A stretch of 64,000 bases of DNA from Pseudidiomarina planktonica. Its GTDB lineage: Bacteria > Pseudomonadota > Gammaproteobacteria > Enterobacterales > Alteromonadaceae. The position numbers and the translations under genes were made by a program. The notes below the pieces were generated by a model. It saw only the letters and a list, made by a program, of their open reading frames with translations. It was not told the DNA's origin and ran no database searches. This document shows, in pieces, positions 17,467 to 28,186 of this stretch. Position 1 is the stretch's first letter. Each line of letters opens with the position of its first letter. Location of the stretch: NCBI RefSeq assembly GCF_900177775.1, contig NZ_FXWH01000002.1:246175-310174 (forward strand), given 5' to 3'.

Positions 17467-18645
17467 ATGTACGATTTTTTTGAATATTCAACAGACGTTC
17501 TAAGTAACGATCCAGCTGTAAGGTTGGAGCGGCGCTTTATTAATTACCTCATTAGTTTTCCTTTTGCGCGCTCTGAATTTGACGGTCCGGATACCAAAGA
17601 AGATGCCAAAGAGGCCGCTATTCGCAAACGTAAACTGGAAGTAGAGCGTTTGCGTCAACAAGAGCGTGACCGCAAAAAGAAGTCTATGCAGCGATATCAG
17701 GATCGGGTGTCTTTTGAGCTTCATGAAACTATTTACGAGCGAATTACCGCGGCGCTGAATGACGAAGAAGAGGTAAAGGCTCGCACCATTCCAATGCCGG
17801 AAAACCTGCCATTGTTGATTGATACTATTAACACCCGGGCGGCATCGTTAGCGGCAATTGAAGAGCTTTCCAATAAAATGACCTGGTTGCACGAGGGCGT
17901 ATTGCGCGTGGTAAATAACCCGCCATTTAGTACCCGCCGCAAAGCTTCGGAAATCAAAGTGGAAAGCTATCGCTTAGCGATGGGATTTGTGGGTACCGAA
18001 AATATGCGTACCTTGGTGCCTGCCTACGCGTTGCAGAACTGGCTGCCATACTCTACTCGCCCGTTTAGCATGTTCCGCCGCAAGATCTGGGATCACTCAC
18101 TCGCTACTGCTAATCTGGCTTTTGTGCTGGCCGAGCGGCGCGGTTTAAAGCAACCGGACATGGCTTACACCTTAGGTATGTTTCATGAGCTGGGTAAAAT
18201 TGCCTTAATGAAGCTGTATTTGCGTATTTTTGATGAGGTTCAGCAGAAGGCGGTTATAGCTACGGTAAATGACAGCAATGCGGAAAAGCACAATGCCTTG
18301 CGTACGCTGATCCCCGATGAGCAATTTTTACGTGATTTGATGTTGGAGCAAGACAAACGAGCCACGCAAATAGTGGTTGCTGGTTGGGACTTAAAACGGG
18401 TGCCATTAAGCCAGCATTTACTGAGTTTTGTCGAAGCCAAAGATTACGATGATTTAAGCGATTATGCGCAAATCCTGGCGCAGGCAAATGCCTACAGCGA
18501 ATTCAGAATGCTGAAAGAAATTGGCATGGTTGAGGCTGAAGAAGCCAAGCATTTATTTACCCGCTATAAGTTCGACAAAACGATGCTGGCGGATTTACGC
18601 GAAGTGAGTTTGAAGAATATTCGAATTACCGTGCCGGAGTCCTGA
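17467..18645 (+). CDS. HDOD domain signalling protein
   Basis: 392-residue cytoplasmic protein. A charged coiled coil rich in Lys, Arg and Glu occupies about residues 45-85. An HDOD domain follows at about 120-330, with the HD-like helix MFHELGKIALMKLYL and the WDHSLATANLAF segment. HDOD proteins are regulatory relatives of HD phosphohydrolases, often tied to c-di-GMP or motility signalling; most lack enzymatic activity. It follows pabA closely and is convergent with a PilZ c-di-GMP receptor gene, which fits a signalling role but does not prove it. Confidence 0.82.
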   Translation: MYDFFEYSTDVLSNDPAVRLERRFINYLISFPFARSEFDGPDTKEDAKEAAIRKRKLEVERLRQQERDRKKKSMQRYQDRVSFELHETIYERITAALNDEEEVKARTIPMPENLPLLIDTINTRAASLAAIEELSNKMTWLHEGVLRVVNNPPFSTRRKASEIKVESYRLAMGFVGTENMRTLVPAYALQNWLPYSTRPFSMFRRKIWDHSLATANLAFVLAERRGLKQPDMAYTLGMFHELGKIALMKLYLRIFDEVQQKAVIATVNDSNAEKHNALRTLIPDEQFLRDLMLEQDKRATQIVVAGWDLKRVPLSQHLLSFVEAKDYDDLSDYAQILAQANAYSEFRMLKEIGMVEAEEAKHLFTRYKFDKTMLADLREVSLKNIRITVPES

Positions 18646-18657
18646 TTTTATCAGGAC
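18639..18657. terminator. Hairpin containing both stop codons of a convergent pair
   Basis: GTCCTGA-TTTTA-TCAGGAC is a perfect 7-base-pair stem. The left arm ends in the TGA of the HDOD gene and the right arm begins with the TGA (read on the minus strand) of the PilZ gene. No T-run follows the stem, so termination efficiency is uncertain. Confidence 0.5.
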
Positions 18658-19358
18658 GCGCTGTCAAAAATCTTGGTGTTGATATACAGCTGATCCAACA
18701 GGGTTACGACTATTTCATGTGGGTCGGTAAATAGCACGCCAACACCAATAGTGCCGTCTTCGCGGCGCTGATTCATAACCTTCCCATTCAACTGCAACGC
18801 TTCTTCTGAGCCGGGCTTTTGAATGGTAATGACAATAGGTATTTTATTCACCCCACGCACCATTTCATCGGCGTGAAAACGCAATTTGCAGCCAGCGGGT
18901 GAAATATCACAAACCACACCATCATGCAGTTCGTTCGGCGAATTCTTCGGCGACATGCGCGCCAGAATATGAGTAGCTATCCGTTGTTTGGAGCGTAAGC
19001 TGCGGTTCTCAACGTAGGTTGGATATTCAATAAAAAGCAGGCGTGCCGGAAAGCTTACCAGCGATTTTATGGGGGCTTTACAGGCAACACATTCACCAGC
19101 TTCACCTTCCAGTAAAAAGCGCATAACTACAACGTTACCTTCAGTCATTACGTCGTAATACTGGCGCGATTCTGGTTGTCGAATAATCAGGTACTTGCCC
19201 TTTTCGTAGCCAACCAGAGTAGTGCGAATGCGGACATTGGAAGGAAGAGTGAATTGCAGTTCTACCGGTGCTCCGGGCATTAATTTGCGAATTTTCTCGT
19301 GAGACTTGTTAATAAGCTCACACATTTCAGTATCTGTGCTGGCTGGATTAATGCTCAT
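18651..19358 (-). CDS. PilZ domain protein, likely c-di-GMP receptor
   Basis: 235-residue cytoplasmic protein with a YcgR-like N-terminal domain (about 1-105) and a C-terminal PilZ domain. The two c-di-GMP-binding motifs are intact: RSKQR (RxxxR) and CDISPAGCK (DxSxxG). It may slow flagella or affect surface behaviour, but its partner is unknown. I chose the ATG at 19358, with AGAAG upstream; a TTG-initiated form from 19397 would add 13 residues. It is convergent with the HDOD gene. Confidence 0.85.
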   Translation of the reverse strand: MSINPASTDTEMCELINKSHEKIRKLMPGAPVELQFTLPSNVRIRTTLVGYEKGKYLIIRQPESRQYYDVMTEGNVVVMRFLLEGEAGECVACKAPIKSLVSFPARLLFIEYPTYVENRSLRSKQRIATHILARMSPKNSPNELHDGVVCDISPAGCKLRFHADEMVRGVNKIPIVITIQKPGSEEALQLNGKVMNQRREDGTIGVGVLFTDPHEIVVTLLDQLYINTKIFDSAS

Positions 19359-19416
19359 TTTTCTTCTGCCATTGCTCAAAATGTTTGACTGACACAAGCG
19401 CCGTTACCGATATTGC

Positions 19417-19445
19417 GTATGACGTTCATCATAATTATGCGTCAA
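19417..19445 (-). promoter_or_regulatory. Candidate sigma-70 promoter for the PilZ gene
   Basis: On the minus strand, TTGACG (19440-19445) is followed after 17 bases by TCATAC (19417-19422), about 60 bases before the chosen start. The -35 is good and the -10 is weak. Confidence 0.35.
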
Positions 19446-19534
19446 TAAAGATAATACATTTGTTGGATAATGTAAAAATAAATCAAAAACGGTGCGACAA
19501 GAGATTTTTTTTGTGTAGCCGAACGCTTAGAAAT

Positions 19535-19568
19535 GCCTGAATTCAGGCGCATGGCGAATAACTATTCA
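19535..19568 (+). promoter_or_regulatory. Paired palindromes upstream of argD, ArgR-box-like
   Basis: GCCTGAATTCAGGC (19535-19548) is a perfect 14-base palindrome. Six bases further, CGAATAACTATTCA (19555-19568) resembles half-sites of the ARG box (TGAAT-N4-ATTCA). ARG boxes usually come in close pairs, which fits the arrangement, but the first palindrome departs from the consensus. ArgR control is an inference. Confidence 0.4.
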
Positions 19569-19666
19569 CTTCTGTTGCAGCATTAAGCTGTCAAGCGCAA
19601 AAGACTGTTTTTACGAGATTTTGACAACAGACAGCGATTATTTTTTCTGCGATAATACGCTGCTAA

Positions 19667-20920
<1,254 letters not shown>

Positions 20921-20977
20921 TTGCTGGTTGCGTTAACAGCGAGGCTGCTACTAGCGCGGCCATCGCAGGAGTAAAGT

Positions 20978-21994
20978 ATGTTAGTAGTGCGTCCCATTAA
21001 GCCGCAGGATTACGCGGCTTTATATGACTGTGCGGTAGAATCCGGTCATGGTTTTACTTCGTTGCCGGTGGATGAAAACTTGCTGCAGCGCCGTATTGCG
21101 CGTGCACAAGAAGCATTCGCTCGGGCGCAGGTGAGTGAACCTGGCGAAGAAGGCTATTTGTTTGTCATGGAAGATACCGCAACCGGAGAAATTGCCGGTT
21201 GTAGCGGCATTGAAGCTGCCGTTGGTTTAACCGATGCGTTCTATCATTACCGTCAGGGCACTGTGGTGCATCATTCCAGCCAATTGGGTATTTATAACTC
21301 ACTAGATACGCTTACCTTGTGTAATGACTACACTGGCGTTAGCGAGCTCTGCACGCTGTTTCTGCGTGAGCCTTATCGAAAAAATCAGAATGGCCGCGTG
21401 TTGTCCCGTTTTCGCATGCTATTTATGGCCGAGTTTCGCAATCGCTTTAGCAATTGGGTTATCGCCGAAATGCGTGGTGTGTCCGATGCTGACGGTCAGT
21501 CGCCGTTTTGGCGCTGGTTGCAGGACAATTTTTTCTCAATGGATTTTACCGAAGCTGACTATCTTACCGGTATTGGCGAGAAAACCTTTGTGGCGGAGTT
21601 GATGCCGCGTTATCCGGTCTACACTAAGCTGCTGCCTAAAGAAGCTCAGGCGGTTATTGGGCAAGTGCACGAGCAAACTCGCCCAGCGCTGCGTATGCTG
21701 GAAAGTGAAGGTTTCCGTTCGCGCGGCTATGTGGATATTTTTGATGCCGGGCCAACCGTTGAAGCAGAAGTTGAGAATCTGAAAAGTGTGCGCCAGAGTA
21801 AGTGCCTGAAGGTTCACATTGGTACTCCGGCCGACGGCGCCGAGCGTTATATTTTATGTAATACCTCGGTGGCAGAATTCCGCGCTGGACAGGCGTTACT
21901 TGAACCTCGCGACGAAGCCGCGGTAATAACGGCGGAAACCGCTGACGCGCTGGGCCTGGCCGAGGGTGATCCGGTACGGGTAGTGAAGCTTTAA
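20978..21994 (+). CDS. astA: Arginine N-succinyltransferase
   Basis: First enzyme of the arginine succinyltransferase (AST) pathway; it transfers succinyl from succinyl-CoA to arginine. The 338-residue length fits AstA. Family segments include VRPIKPQDY near the start, SSQLGIYNSLDTLTLCND, ELCTLFL and FRSRGYVDIFDAGP. The fold is related to GNAT acetyltransferases. It follows argD by 57 bases with GGAG upstream of the ATG, and precedes astD. astB and astE, needed for the remaining steps, are not in the window. Confidence 0.95.
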   Translation: MLVVRPIKPQDYAALYDCAVESGHGFTSLPVDENLLQRRIARAQEAFARAQVSEPGEEGYLFVMEDTATGEIAGCSGIEAAVGLTDAFYHYRQGTVVHHSSQLGIYNSLDTLTLCNDYTGVSELCTLFLREPYRKNQNGRVLSRFRMLFMAEFRNRFSNWVIAEMRGVSDADGQSPFWRWLQDNFFSMDFTEADYLTGIGEKTFVAELMPRYPVYTKLLPKEAQAVIGQVHEQTRPALRMLESEGFRSRGYVDIFDAGPTVEAEVENLKSVRQSKCLKVHIGTPADGAERYILCNTSVAEFRAGQALLEPRDEAAVITAETADALGLAEGDPVRVVKL

Positions 21995-22005
21995 CTAGCA
22001 TTTAA

Positions 22006-23544
<1,539 letters not shown>

Positions 23545-23571
23545 TCGCTTCTGCGACGGTTGAAATAAGAT

Positions 23572-23601
23572 AAAAAACGGAGCTTCGGTTCCGTTTTTTT
23601 T
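23572..23601 (+). terminator. Rho-independent terminator after astD
   Basis: Stem ACGGAGC / GTTCCGT closes a stable TTCG tetraloop and is followed by eight T. It is preceded by A residues, so it may work weakly on the other strand. Confidence 0.92.
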
Positions 23602-23738
23602 AAGCTTATTGCAGCCAGGCCGATATTAAAGCAAGCGCTGGTGGTATCCACTATTTTCGATCCGCCGGCAGACGTGGTAAATTAATACGCTTGATTGGAA
23701 CATAACAATAAGAAACCCATCATGGCGCGGGCCTATTC

Positions 23739-24083
23739 ATGATTGTAGAAACTGACGGATATATCGACCTTATTCAGTATTTAACTGAAAACTTACCCGT
23801 GCTTTCCGAGCAGCAAGGCTCCAAGGCGGGCACTTCTTCGTACACGCTGCGGGAATGCTTTGAAGAGCAGTTGTCGGTTCAAATCATGTCGGTGTGCCAG
23901 CAAAATGACTTAGACCAAACCATGCGCATCGATATTGTGCGTGAAGCCGATGCTATTTTGTACGACTTTGAAGAAGTACTGGCGAGCGTACTGGACAATC
24001 ATCCAACTCTTGAGCAAGAAGAGTTCGTGACAGAATTTATTGGTCTGATTAAAAACTTATTTGATGCGCGAGTAAAAGCATAG
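23739..24083 (+). CDS. Small conserved acidic protein, possibly DUF3802
   Basis: 114-residue acidic, all-helical soluble protein. Length and sequence recall the DUF3802 family of Alteromonadales, an assignment from memory. There is no signal peptide or catalytic motif. The start lacks a good Shine-Dalgarno sequence. A six-codon frame (23722-23742) ends with a TGA that overlaps the ATG of this gene, so termination-reinitiation is possible. It sits 45 bases before rlmJ and is probably cotranscribed. Function unknown. Confidence 0.7.
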   Translation: MIVETDGYIDLIQYLTENLPVLSEQQGSKAGTSSYTLRECFEEQLSVQIMSVCQQNDLDQTMRIDIVREADAILYDFEEVLASVLDNHPTLEQEEFVTEFIGLIKNLFDARVKA

Positions 24084-24128
24084 CGATAGCGCAACTACTG
24101 CCTAGCCTCCATCTGGATACCTAATTTT

Positions 24129-24974
24129 ATGAATTATCGCCATAGCTACCATGCTGGTAACTTTGCGGATGTGGTGAAACACGCTCTGCAATTAATTTGT
24201 CTGGACTATTTGCAGCAAAAAGAGAAACCCTTTTTTGTGCTGGATACCCATGCAGGTATAGGTATGTATGATTTGCAGGGCGAGCAGGCGCAAAAAACTG
24301 GTGAATGGGAACAGGGTATTGGCCGATTACTGCAGGCTGAGAATCGGCCTGCATGTTTGGAAACCTATTGCAGCCTGGTGCGTTCGTTAAATCCGGGTGA
24401 TAACTTGCGTTGGTATCCCGGTTCGCCCTGGTTAAGTCAGCAGTTTTTACGCGATCATGACCAATTAGGCCTGTGCGAGTTGCACCCCGATGACGCCGAA
24501 GAGTTAGCGGATAACTTTGCAGGTGACAAGCGGGTAAAGGTTTACCGTGAAGAAAACGGCTATATTGCCCTAAAGGCGCTGTTGCCACCGCCGCAAAAGC
24601 GCGGTTTGGTACTGATTGATCCACCCTTTGAAACCACCACCGAATTCAACGACATTGTGACTGGTTTAAAGCACGCACTGAAACGTTGGAATACCGGTAG
24701 CTACGTGATTTGGTATCCAATTAAAGACCCCATGGTAACTGGCGGTTTTCAGCAGATGATTCGCGAATTAGACCCGCCAAAAGCCTATGCCGTCGACTTG
24801 CTCATTCGACACGCCGAAGATGCAACTAAGCTTAATGGTTGTGGCATGTTATTTATTAATCCGCCCTTTGGTTTACTTGAACCGCTGGAAGAACTGATGC
24901 CGTTTTTAACTGAGCTGTTGGCGCAAGGTGAAGGTGCCAGTTGGCAGGGGCGTTGGGTCGTAGCCGAATCCTGA
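24129..24974 (+). CDS. rlmJ: 23S rRNA (adenine-2030-N6)-methyltransferase
   Basis: SAM-dependent methyltransferase that modifies A2030 of 23S rRNA. The start MNYRHSYHAGNFADVVKH is the family signature. It has DTHAGIGMYDL (SAM loop) and the catalytic LIDPPFE. The 281-residue length matches RlmJ. It is convergent with prkB with two bases between the stop codons; alternative hairpins cover the junction. Confidence 0.94.
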   Translation: MNYRHSYHAGNFADVVKHALQLICLDYLQQKEKPFFVLDTHAGIGMYDLQGEQAQKTGEWEQGIGRLLQAENRPACLETYCSLVRSLNPGDNLRWYPGSPWLSQQFLRDHDQLGLCELHPDDAEELADNFAGDKRVKVYREENGYIALKALLPPPQKRGLVLIDPPFETTTEFNDIVTGLKHALKRWNTGSYVIWYPIKDPMVTGGFQQMIRELDPPKAYAVDLLIRHAEDATKLNGCGMLFINPPFGLLEPLEELMPFLTELLAQGEGASWQGRWVVAES

Positions 24975-24990
24975 GGCTACTTTTGTAGCC
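24960..24990. terminator. Overlapping alternative hairpins at the rlmJ / prkB junction
   Basis: Three segments alternate: GTAGCC (24960-24965), GGCTAC (24975-24980) and GTAGCC (24985-24990). The first two form a stem followed by TTTT that would end rlmJ transcripts. The second and third form a tight stem with a TTTT loop. Both stops fall inside the region. Confidence 0.6.
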
Positions 24991-25873
24991 AGTCGACCTG
25001 GGTTTTGGCGTTGCGTTTTTTCTCCATGATTTGTTCAATCAATGGCGTCAAAATAAGCTCCATCGCAAACACCATTTTGCCGCCAGGCACTACCAAGGTG
25101 TTCATGCGCGACATAAAAGATCCGTCAATCATCTGTAAGTAATATGGGAAATCCACATTCTTAACGCCCCGAAAGCGGATCACCACGAAGCTTTCATCCA
25201 GTGACGGAATATCTTTGGCGCTAAAGGGGTTGGACGTATCCACCGTCGGTACGCGCTGAAAGTTAATATGCGTTCGTGAGAACTGCGGCACTATGTGGTG
25301 AATGTAATCCTCCATGCCACGCACAATGCCCTGGGTTACGGCTTCGCGTGAGTGACCACGCTCTGAGGTATCGCGAATCAGTTTCTGAATCCACTCTAGA
25401 TTGACAATAGGTACCATGCCAATCAGCAAGTCTACGTATTTGCTGACGTCGTAATCTTCTCCGGCTACACCACCATGCAAGCCTTCATAGAAGAGCGCGT
25501 CGGTACTCTCAGGCAAGGTTTCCCAAGGGGTAAAAGTGCCGGGCATCTGATTGTAGGGCACCGCATCATCGAAGTTGTGCAGGTAACGGCGGAACTCGCC
25601 ACTGCCGGTTTGACTGTATTCACGGAACAGCCCTTCTAGCCGCTCGAAGTCGTTGGCTTCAGCACCAAAATAGCTAATGTGCTTGCCCTGATCCTGAGCT
25701 TTGCGAATGGCCTGCTCCATTTCCGGACGGGAATAGCGATGAAAACTGTCGCCTTCCACGAAGGCTGCATTCACATCCAGAGTACGGAAAATATGACGCA
25801 CAGCCTGTCCGGTCGTGGTGGTACCTGCTCCTGAGGAACCTGTAACAGCAATAATGGGGTGGCGTGCAGACAT
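24977..25873 (-). CDS. prkB: Phosphoribulokinase homologue PrkB
   Basis: 298-residue P-loop kinase of the phosphoribulokinase / uridine kinase family. Walker A is GSSGAGTTTTGQ near residues 12-23. YEGLHGG and the segment around VDLLIGMVPIVNLEWIQK match the proteobacterial class I phosphoribulokinase type. Nothing else suggests a Calvin cycle: no RuBisCO gene is seen, and E. coli carries the same gene (prkB) without one. Its substrate in heterotrophs is not settled. ATG at 25873. Monocistronic. Confidence 0.88.
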   Translation of the reverse strand: MSARHPIIAVTGSSGAGTTTTGQAVRHIFRTLDVNAAFVEGDSFHRYSRPEMEQAIRKAQDQGKHISYFGAEANDFERLEGLFREYSQTGSGEFRRYLHNFDDAVPYNQMPGTFTPWETLPESTDALFYEGLHGGVAGEDYDVSKYVDLLIGMVPIVNLEWIQKLIRDTSERGHSREAVTQGIVRGMEDYIHHIVPQFSRTHINFQRVPTVDTSNPFSAKDIPSLDESFVVIRFRGVKNVDFPYYLQMIDGSFMSRMNTLVVPGGKMVFAMELILTPLIEQIMEKKRNAKTQVDWLQK

Positions 25874-25965
25874 AAATTTACCTTCTGAATTGTTGAACAG
25901 ATGTTATACGGGGAGCATGCGCCGGGGTCAAGGGTTGTAACTCCGGCACCAGACGTAGTTATTGG

Positions 25966-26190
25966 TTAATAATGCGGTGGTGGCTCGTGCGCGTTGGTGT
26001 CTGCGGTATCGTTCTGTTGCTCCTGAAACTGCTGATGCTTGGCGGTTAATGCGCGAACTTGTTTTTGTAATTGGGTTAACAATTCGGATTGTGCGGTAAC
26101 TAGCTGATTCAGTGATTCAATAGTGTCTTCCTGAAAAGCTAACTGGCTTTCCAGATCATCGACGCGTTTGGTTAAAAGAGGACCGGGCAT
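25966..26190 (-). CDS. slyX: SlyX family protein
   Basis: 74 residues. It has an N-terminal coiled coil with heptads through about residues 5-52 (VDDLESQLAFQEDTIESLN is the family start) and a polar tail ending PPHY, the conserved SlyX C-terminus. Function is unknown. In E. coli slyX is divergent from fkpA; here a WD40 lipoprotein gene sits between them, 12 bases upstream of slyX and probably cotranscribed. Confidence 0.9.
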   Translation of the reverse strand: MPGPLLTKRVDDLESQLAFQEDTIESLNQLVTAQSELLTQLQKQVRALTAKHQQFQEQQNDTADTNAHEPPPHY

Positions 26191-26202
26191 AAAAAACCTT
26201 TG

Positions 26203-27267
26203 TTAGGGAGTTTCGGGAGTTGTTTGGGAATTTGCTGGATTTGGCATCACGTCGCGTAGCTGCCAAAGTTCGGCAATACCTGATGAGTTTTCGCTCCACA
26301 ATGTTTGTTGATTCGGATCTATGGCAACAGCTAGCACAGTGGCGCTGGTTGGTCGCTGGCCAGGTGGCACGCTTACTTCGATGCGACGAATGCGGTCGCC
26401 GCTCTCGGTGTCCCAAATCTCAATCATACGCGAAGGCGTTCCGGTAAGTAAAAAATTACCGTCGTGACTAAAGCGGGCGCTGCTAAAAATACGTTTGCGG
26501 TCGTTAAATTGCAATTTTGCTTGCTGCTCGCCGGTCATTACGGACCAGATTGAGGCTTCGTCACTGCGATCGGCGGTAAAAAACCAACGCCCGTTAGCGT
26601 CCAGCGCCACTTGCATAATTGGCTGGGCTTCTTCTACCCGTTGTAAAAAAGCGGCGGTATCTGTATTCCACAATAAGGCAGTGCCATCATAGCTGCCGCT
26701 CAGCAAATACTTGCCGTTAGGTGAAATGGCTAAACTAGTGATGTAATCAGTATGAGCCAGCATTTCCAGCCGGCGGCCGCTGCGGGGATTAAAAATAATA
26801 ACCTTGCCGGTGTTAAGGCCCATAGCCAGAACATCACCTTTTTTACTCACTACAATGCTGGTTATTTGAGTGCGCTGGCCGGGTTCATTATTAGGCTCTT
26901 GCTGGATGCGCCAATAACCTTGAAGCTCGCCGGTATTAGTATCCCACAGGGCAAAATTCTCTTTACTGGCGGCTGCAATTACTTGCCCGTCAGCACTGAT
27001 ATCTACTGCGATCAGCTGATTGATTTCCGACTGCTCTTGTTGCATGCGATAGCGTGGTCGCGCTTCATCACGGTGCCACATGATTAGCTCCTGACCATCG
27101 CTGGAGGTGACACTGAAGCTGGCGTCGTTTGCAATATCTGCTACATAGCTGCGGTTGCCGTCGGCACTGCGCTGCCAGATTTTTTCAGGCGCGGGCGCAC
27201 AAGCTGTTATCAGCAGGCAGCAACAGCTGATAAAAAGCGCTTTCAAATTCTTTTTGGGCATAGGCAT
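26203..27267 (-). CDS. WD40-repeat lipoprotein
   Basis: 354 residues. A lipobox (LITAC, C23) ends the signal sequence, so it is probably a lipoprotein facing the periplasm. The rest is a beta-propeller of WD40-like repeats; the clearest is around ITSLAISPNGKYLLSGSYDG followed by ALLWNTDT, with further blades ending in FALWD, ASIW, IEIWD and AELWQL. I count about six or seven blades. No enzymatic motif is seen. It is divergent from the FKBP gene with 75 bases between starts, and upstream of slyX. A scaffold role is likely from the fold; partner unknown. Confidence 0.82.
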   Translation of the reverse strand: MPMPKKNLKALFISCCCLLITACAPAPEKIWQRSADGNRSYVADIANDASFSVTSSDGQELIMWHRDEARPRYRMQQEQSEINQLIAVDISADGQVIAAASKENFALWDTNTGELQGYWRIQQEPNNEPGQRTQITSIVVSKKGDVLAMGLNTGKVIIFNPRSGRRLEMLAHTDYITSLAISPNGKYLLSGSYDGTALLWNTDTAAFLQRVEEAQPIMQVALDANGRWFFTADRSDEASIWSVMTGEQQAKLQFNDRKRIFSSARFSHDGNFLLTGTPSRMIEIWDTESGDRIRRIEVSVPPGQRPTSATVLAVAIDPNQQTLWSENSSGIAELWQLRDVMPNPANSQTTPETP

Positions 27268-27342
27268 TTGCCCCCGTTTCTGTATAGTATAGACAGTGAT
27301 AATAAACCTAAGTATGACACAGAGTTCAACCTGGAGATTATA

Positions 27343-28092
27343 ATGAACAAAATTTATAAGCCGTTTGCGTTATCAGCGGTCGCTTTTGCACTGGTTGCAT
27401 GTACCCCTTCCGAGCCTTACCCAACGAGCACCATGACGTTGGAGCAGGAAGAGCAGAAAGAAGCTTATGCACTGGGTGCTTCGGTTGGTCGTTTTATTGA
27501 TCGCCAACTGGATGCGCAAGAAGAAGCTGAACTGGTACTGGAACGCGATGTGGTTATTGCCGGTTTTGTTGATGCATTAAAAGGTGAAGCTAAGCTGAGC
27601 GAAGCTGAAGCGGAAGAAATTTTGAATGCTCTGCGCGAGCGCGTAGTTGAGCAGCGCCAACAGGTTATTGGCGGAAAAGCGCAGGCTCAAGGTGAAGAAT
27701 ACCTGGCCGAAAATGCGAAAAAAGAAGGTGTTACTGTTACTGAATCTGGCCTGCAATACGAAGTGTTGCAACAAGGCGACGGTGAAAAACCAGCTGAAAC
27801 CGATATGGTTGAAGTTCACTATGAAGGCACGCTGGTAAACGGTGAAGTGTTCGATAGCTCAATTGAGCGTGGCGAACCGGCTGTGTTCCCATTAAACCGT
27901 GTTATTCCTGGCTGGACTGAAGGCGTACAGTTAATGTCAGTTGGTTCTAAGTACCGCTTCGTGATTCCGGCTGAATTAGCTTATGGCGATCGTGAAGTTG
28001 GCGGTGGTCAAATTCCACCAAATTCAACGTTGATTTTTGAAGTTGAATTGATGGACATTAAGAACCCAGAAGCTATGGAATCTGGCGAATAA
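27343..28092 (+). CDS. fkpA: FKBP-type peptidyl-prolyl isomerase, lipoprotein form
   Basis: Peptidyl-prolyl cis-trans isomerase and chaperone of the FkpA/Mip type, acting on envelope proteins. ATG at 27343 follows GGAG; the frame is open from 27268 but that part is intergenic. The signal ends in a lipobox (LVAC, C20), so unlike E. coli FkpA it is probably membrane-anchored, as Mip proteins are. Residues of about 40-125 form the helical dimerisation domain. The FKBP domain (about 150-245) has VEVHYEGTLVNGEVFDSS, VIPGWTEGVQLM and IPPNSTLIFEVEL. A terminator follows. Confidence 0.93.
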   Translation: MNKIYKPFALSAVAFALVACTPSEPYPTSTMTLEQEEQKEAYALGASVGRFIDRQLDAQEEAELVLERDVVIAGFVDALKGEAKLSEAEAEEILNALRERVVEQRQQVIGGKAQAQGEEYLAENAKKEGVTVTESGLQYEVLQQGDGEKPAETDMVEVHYEGTLVNGEVFDSSIERGEPAVFPLNRVIPGWTEGVQLMSVGSKYRFVIPAELAYGDREVGGGQIPPNSTLIFEVELMDIKNPEAMESGE

Positions 28093-28109
28093 GCATTCGT
28101 TCAGAAACG

Positions 28110-28137
28110 AAAAAAGCGGCCTTCGGGCCGCTTTTTT
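28110..28137 (+). terminator. Rho-independent terminator after fkpA
   Basis: Stem AAAAGCGGCC / GGCCGCTTTT with loop TTCG and a T-run. The A-run on the left allows use from the minus strand too, which would serve rsd, ending at 28187. Confidence 0.93.
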
Positions 28138-28186
28138 ATTGGTTCTAATTTAGTTATTAAACCTAAGAGCCAGCACCGCTCGCGAA

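Noticed and set aside
19552..19580. Sigma-54 promoter upstream of argD, as in E. coli astC
   Set aside because: TGGC and TTGCA are both present, but their spacing is far larger than the fixed -24/-12 distance.
24127..24624. Long minus-strand frame opposite rlmJ
   Set aside because: It lies wholly antisense to a well-recognised gene, is rich in His, Pro and Arg, and has no family features; it is a shadow of rlmJ.
24977..25873. Calvin-cycle phosphoribulokinase
   Set aside because: The enzyme family fits, but no RuBisCO or other Calvin-cycle gene is present and heterotrophic gammaproteobacteria commonly carry prkB.
27280..27296. LexA-like site between the WD40 and FKBP genes
   Set aside because: CTGT and ACAG flank nine bases rather than the eight required by the gammaproteobacterial SOS box, and the neighbouring genes have no DNA-repair role.
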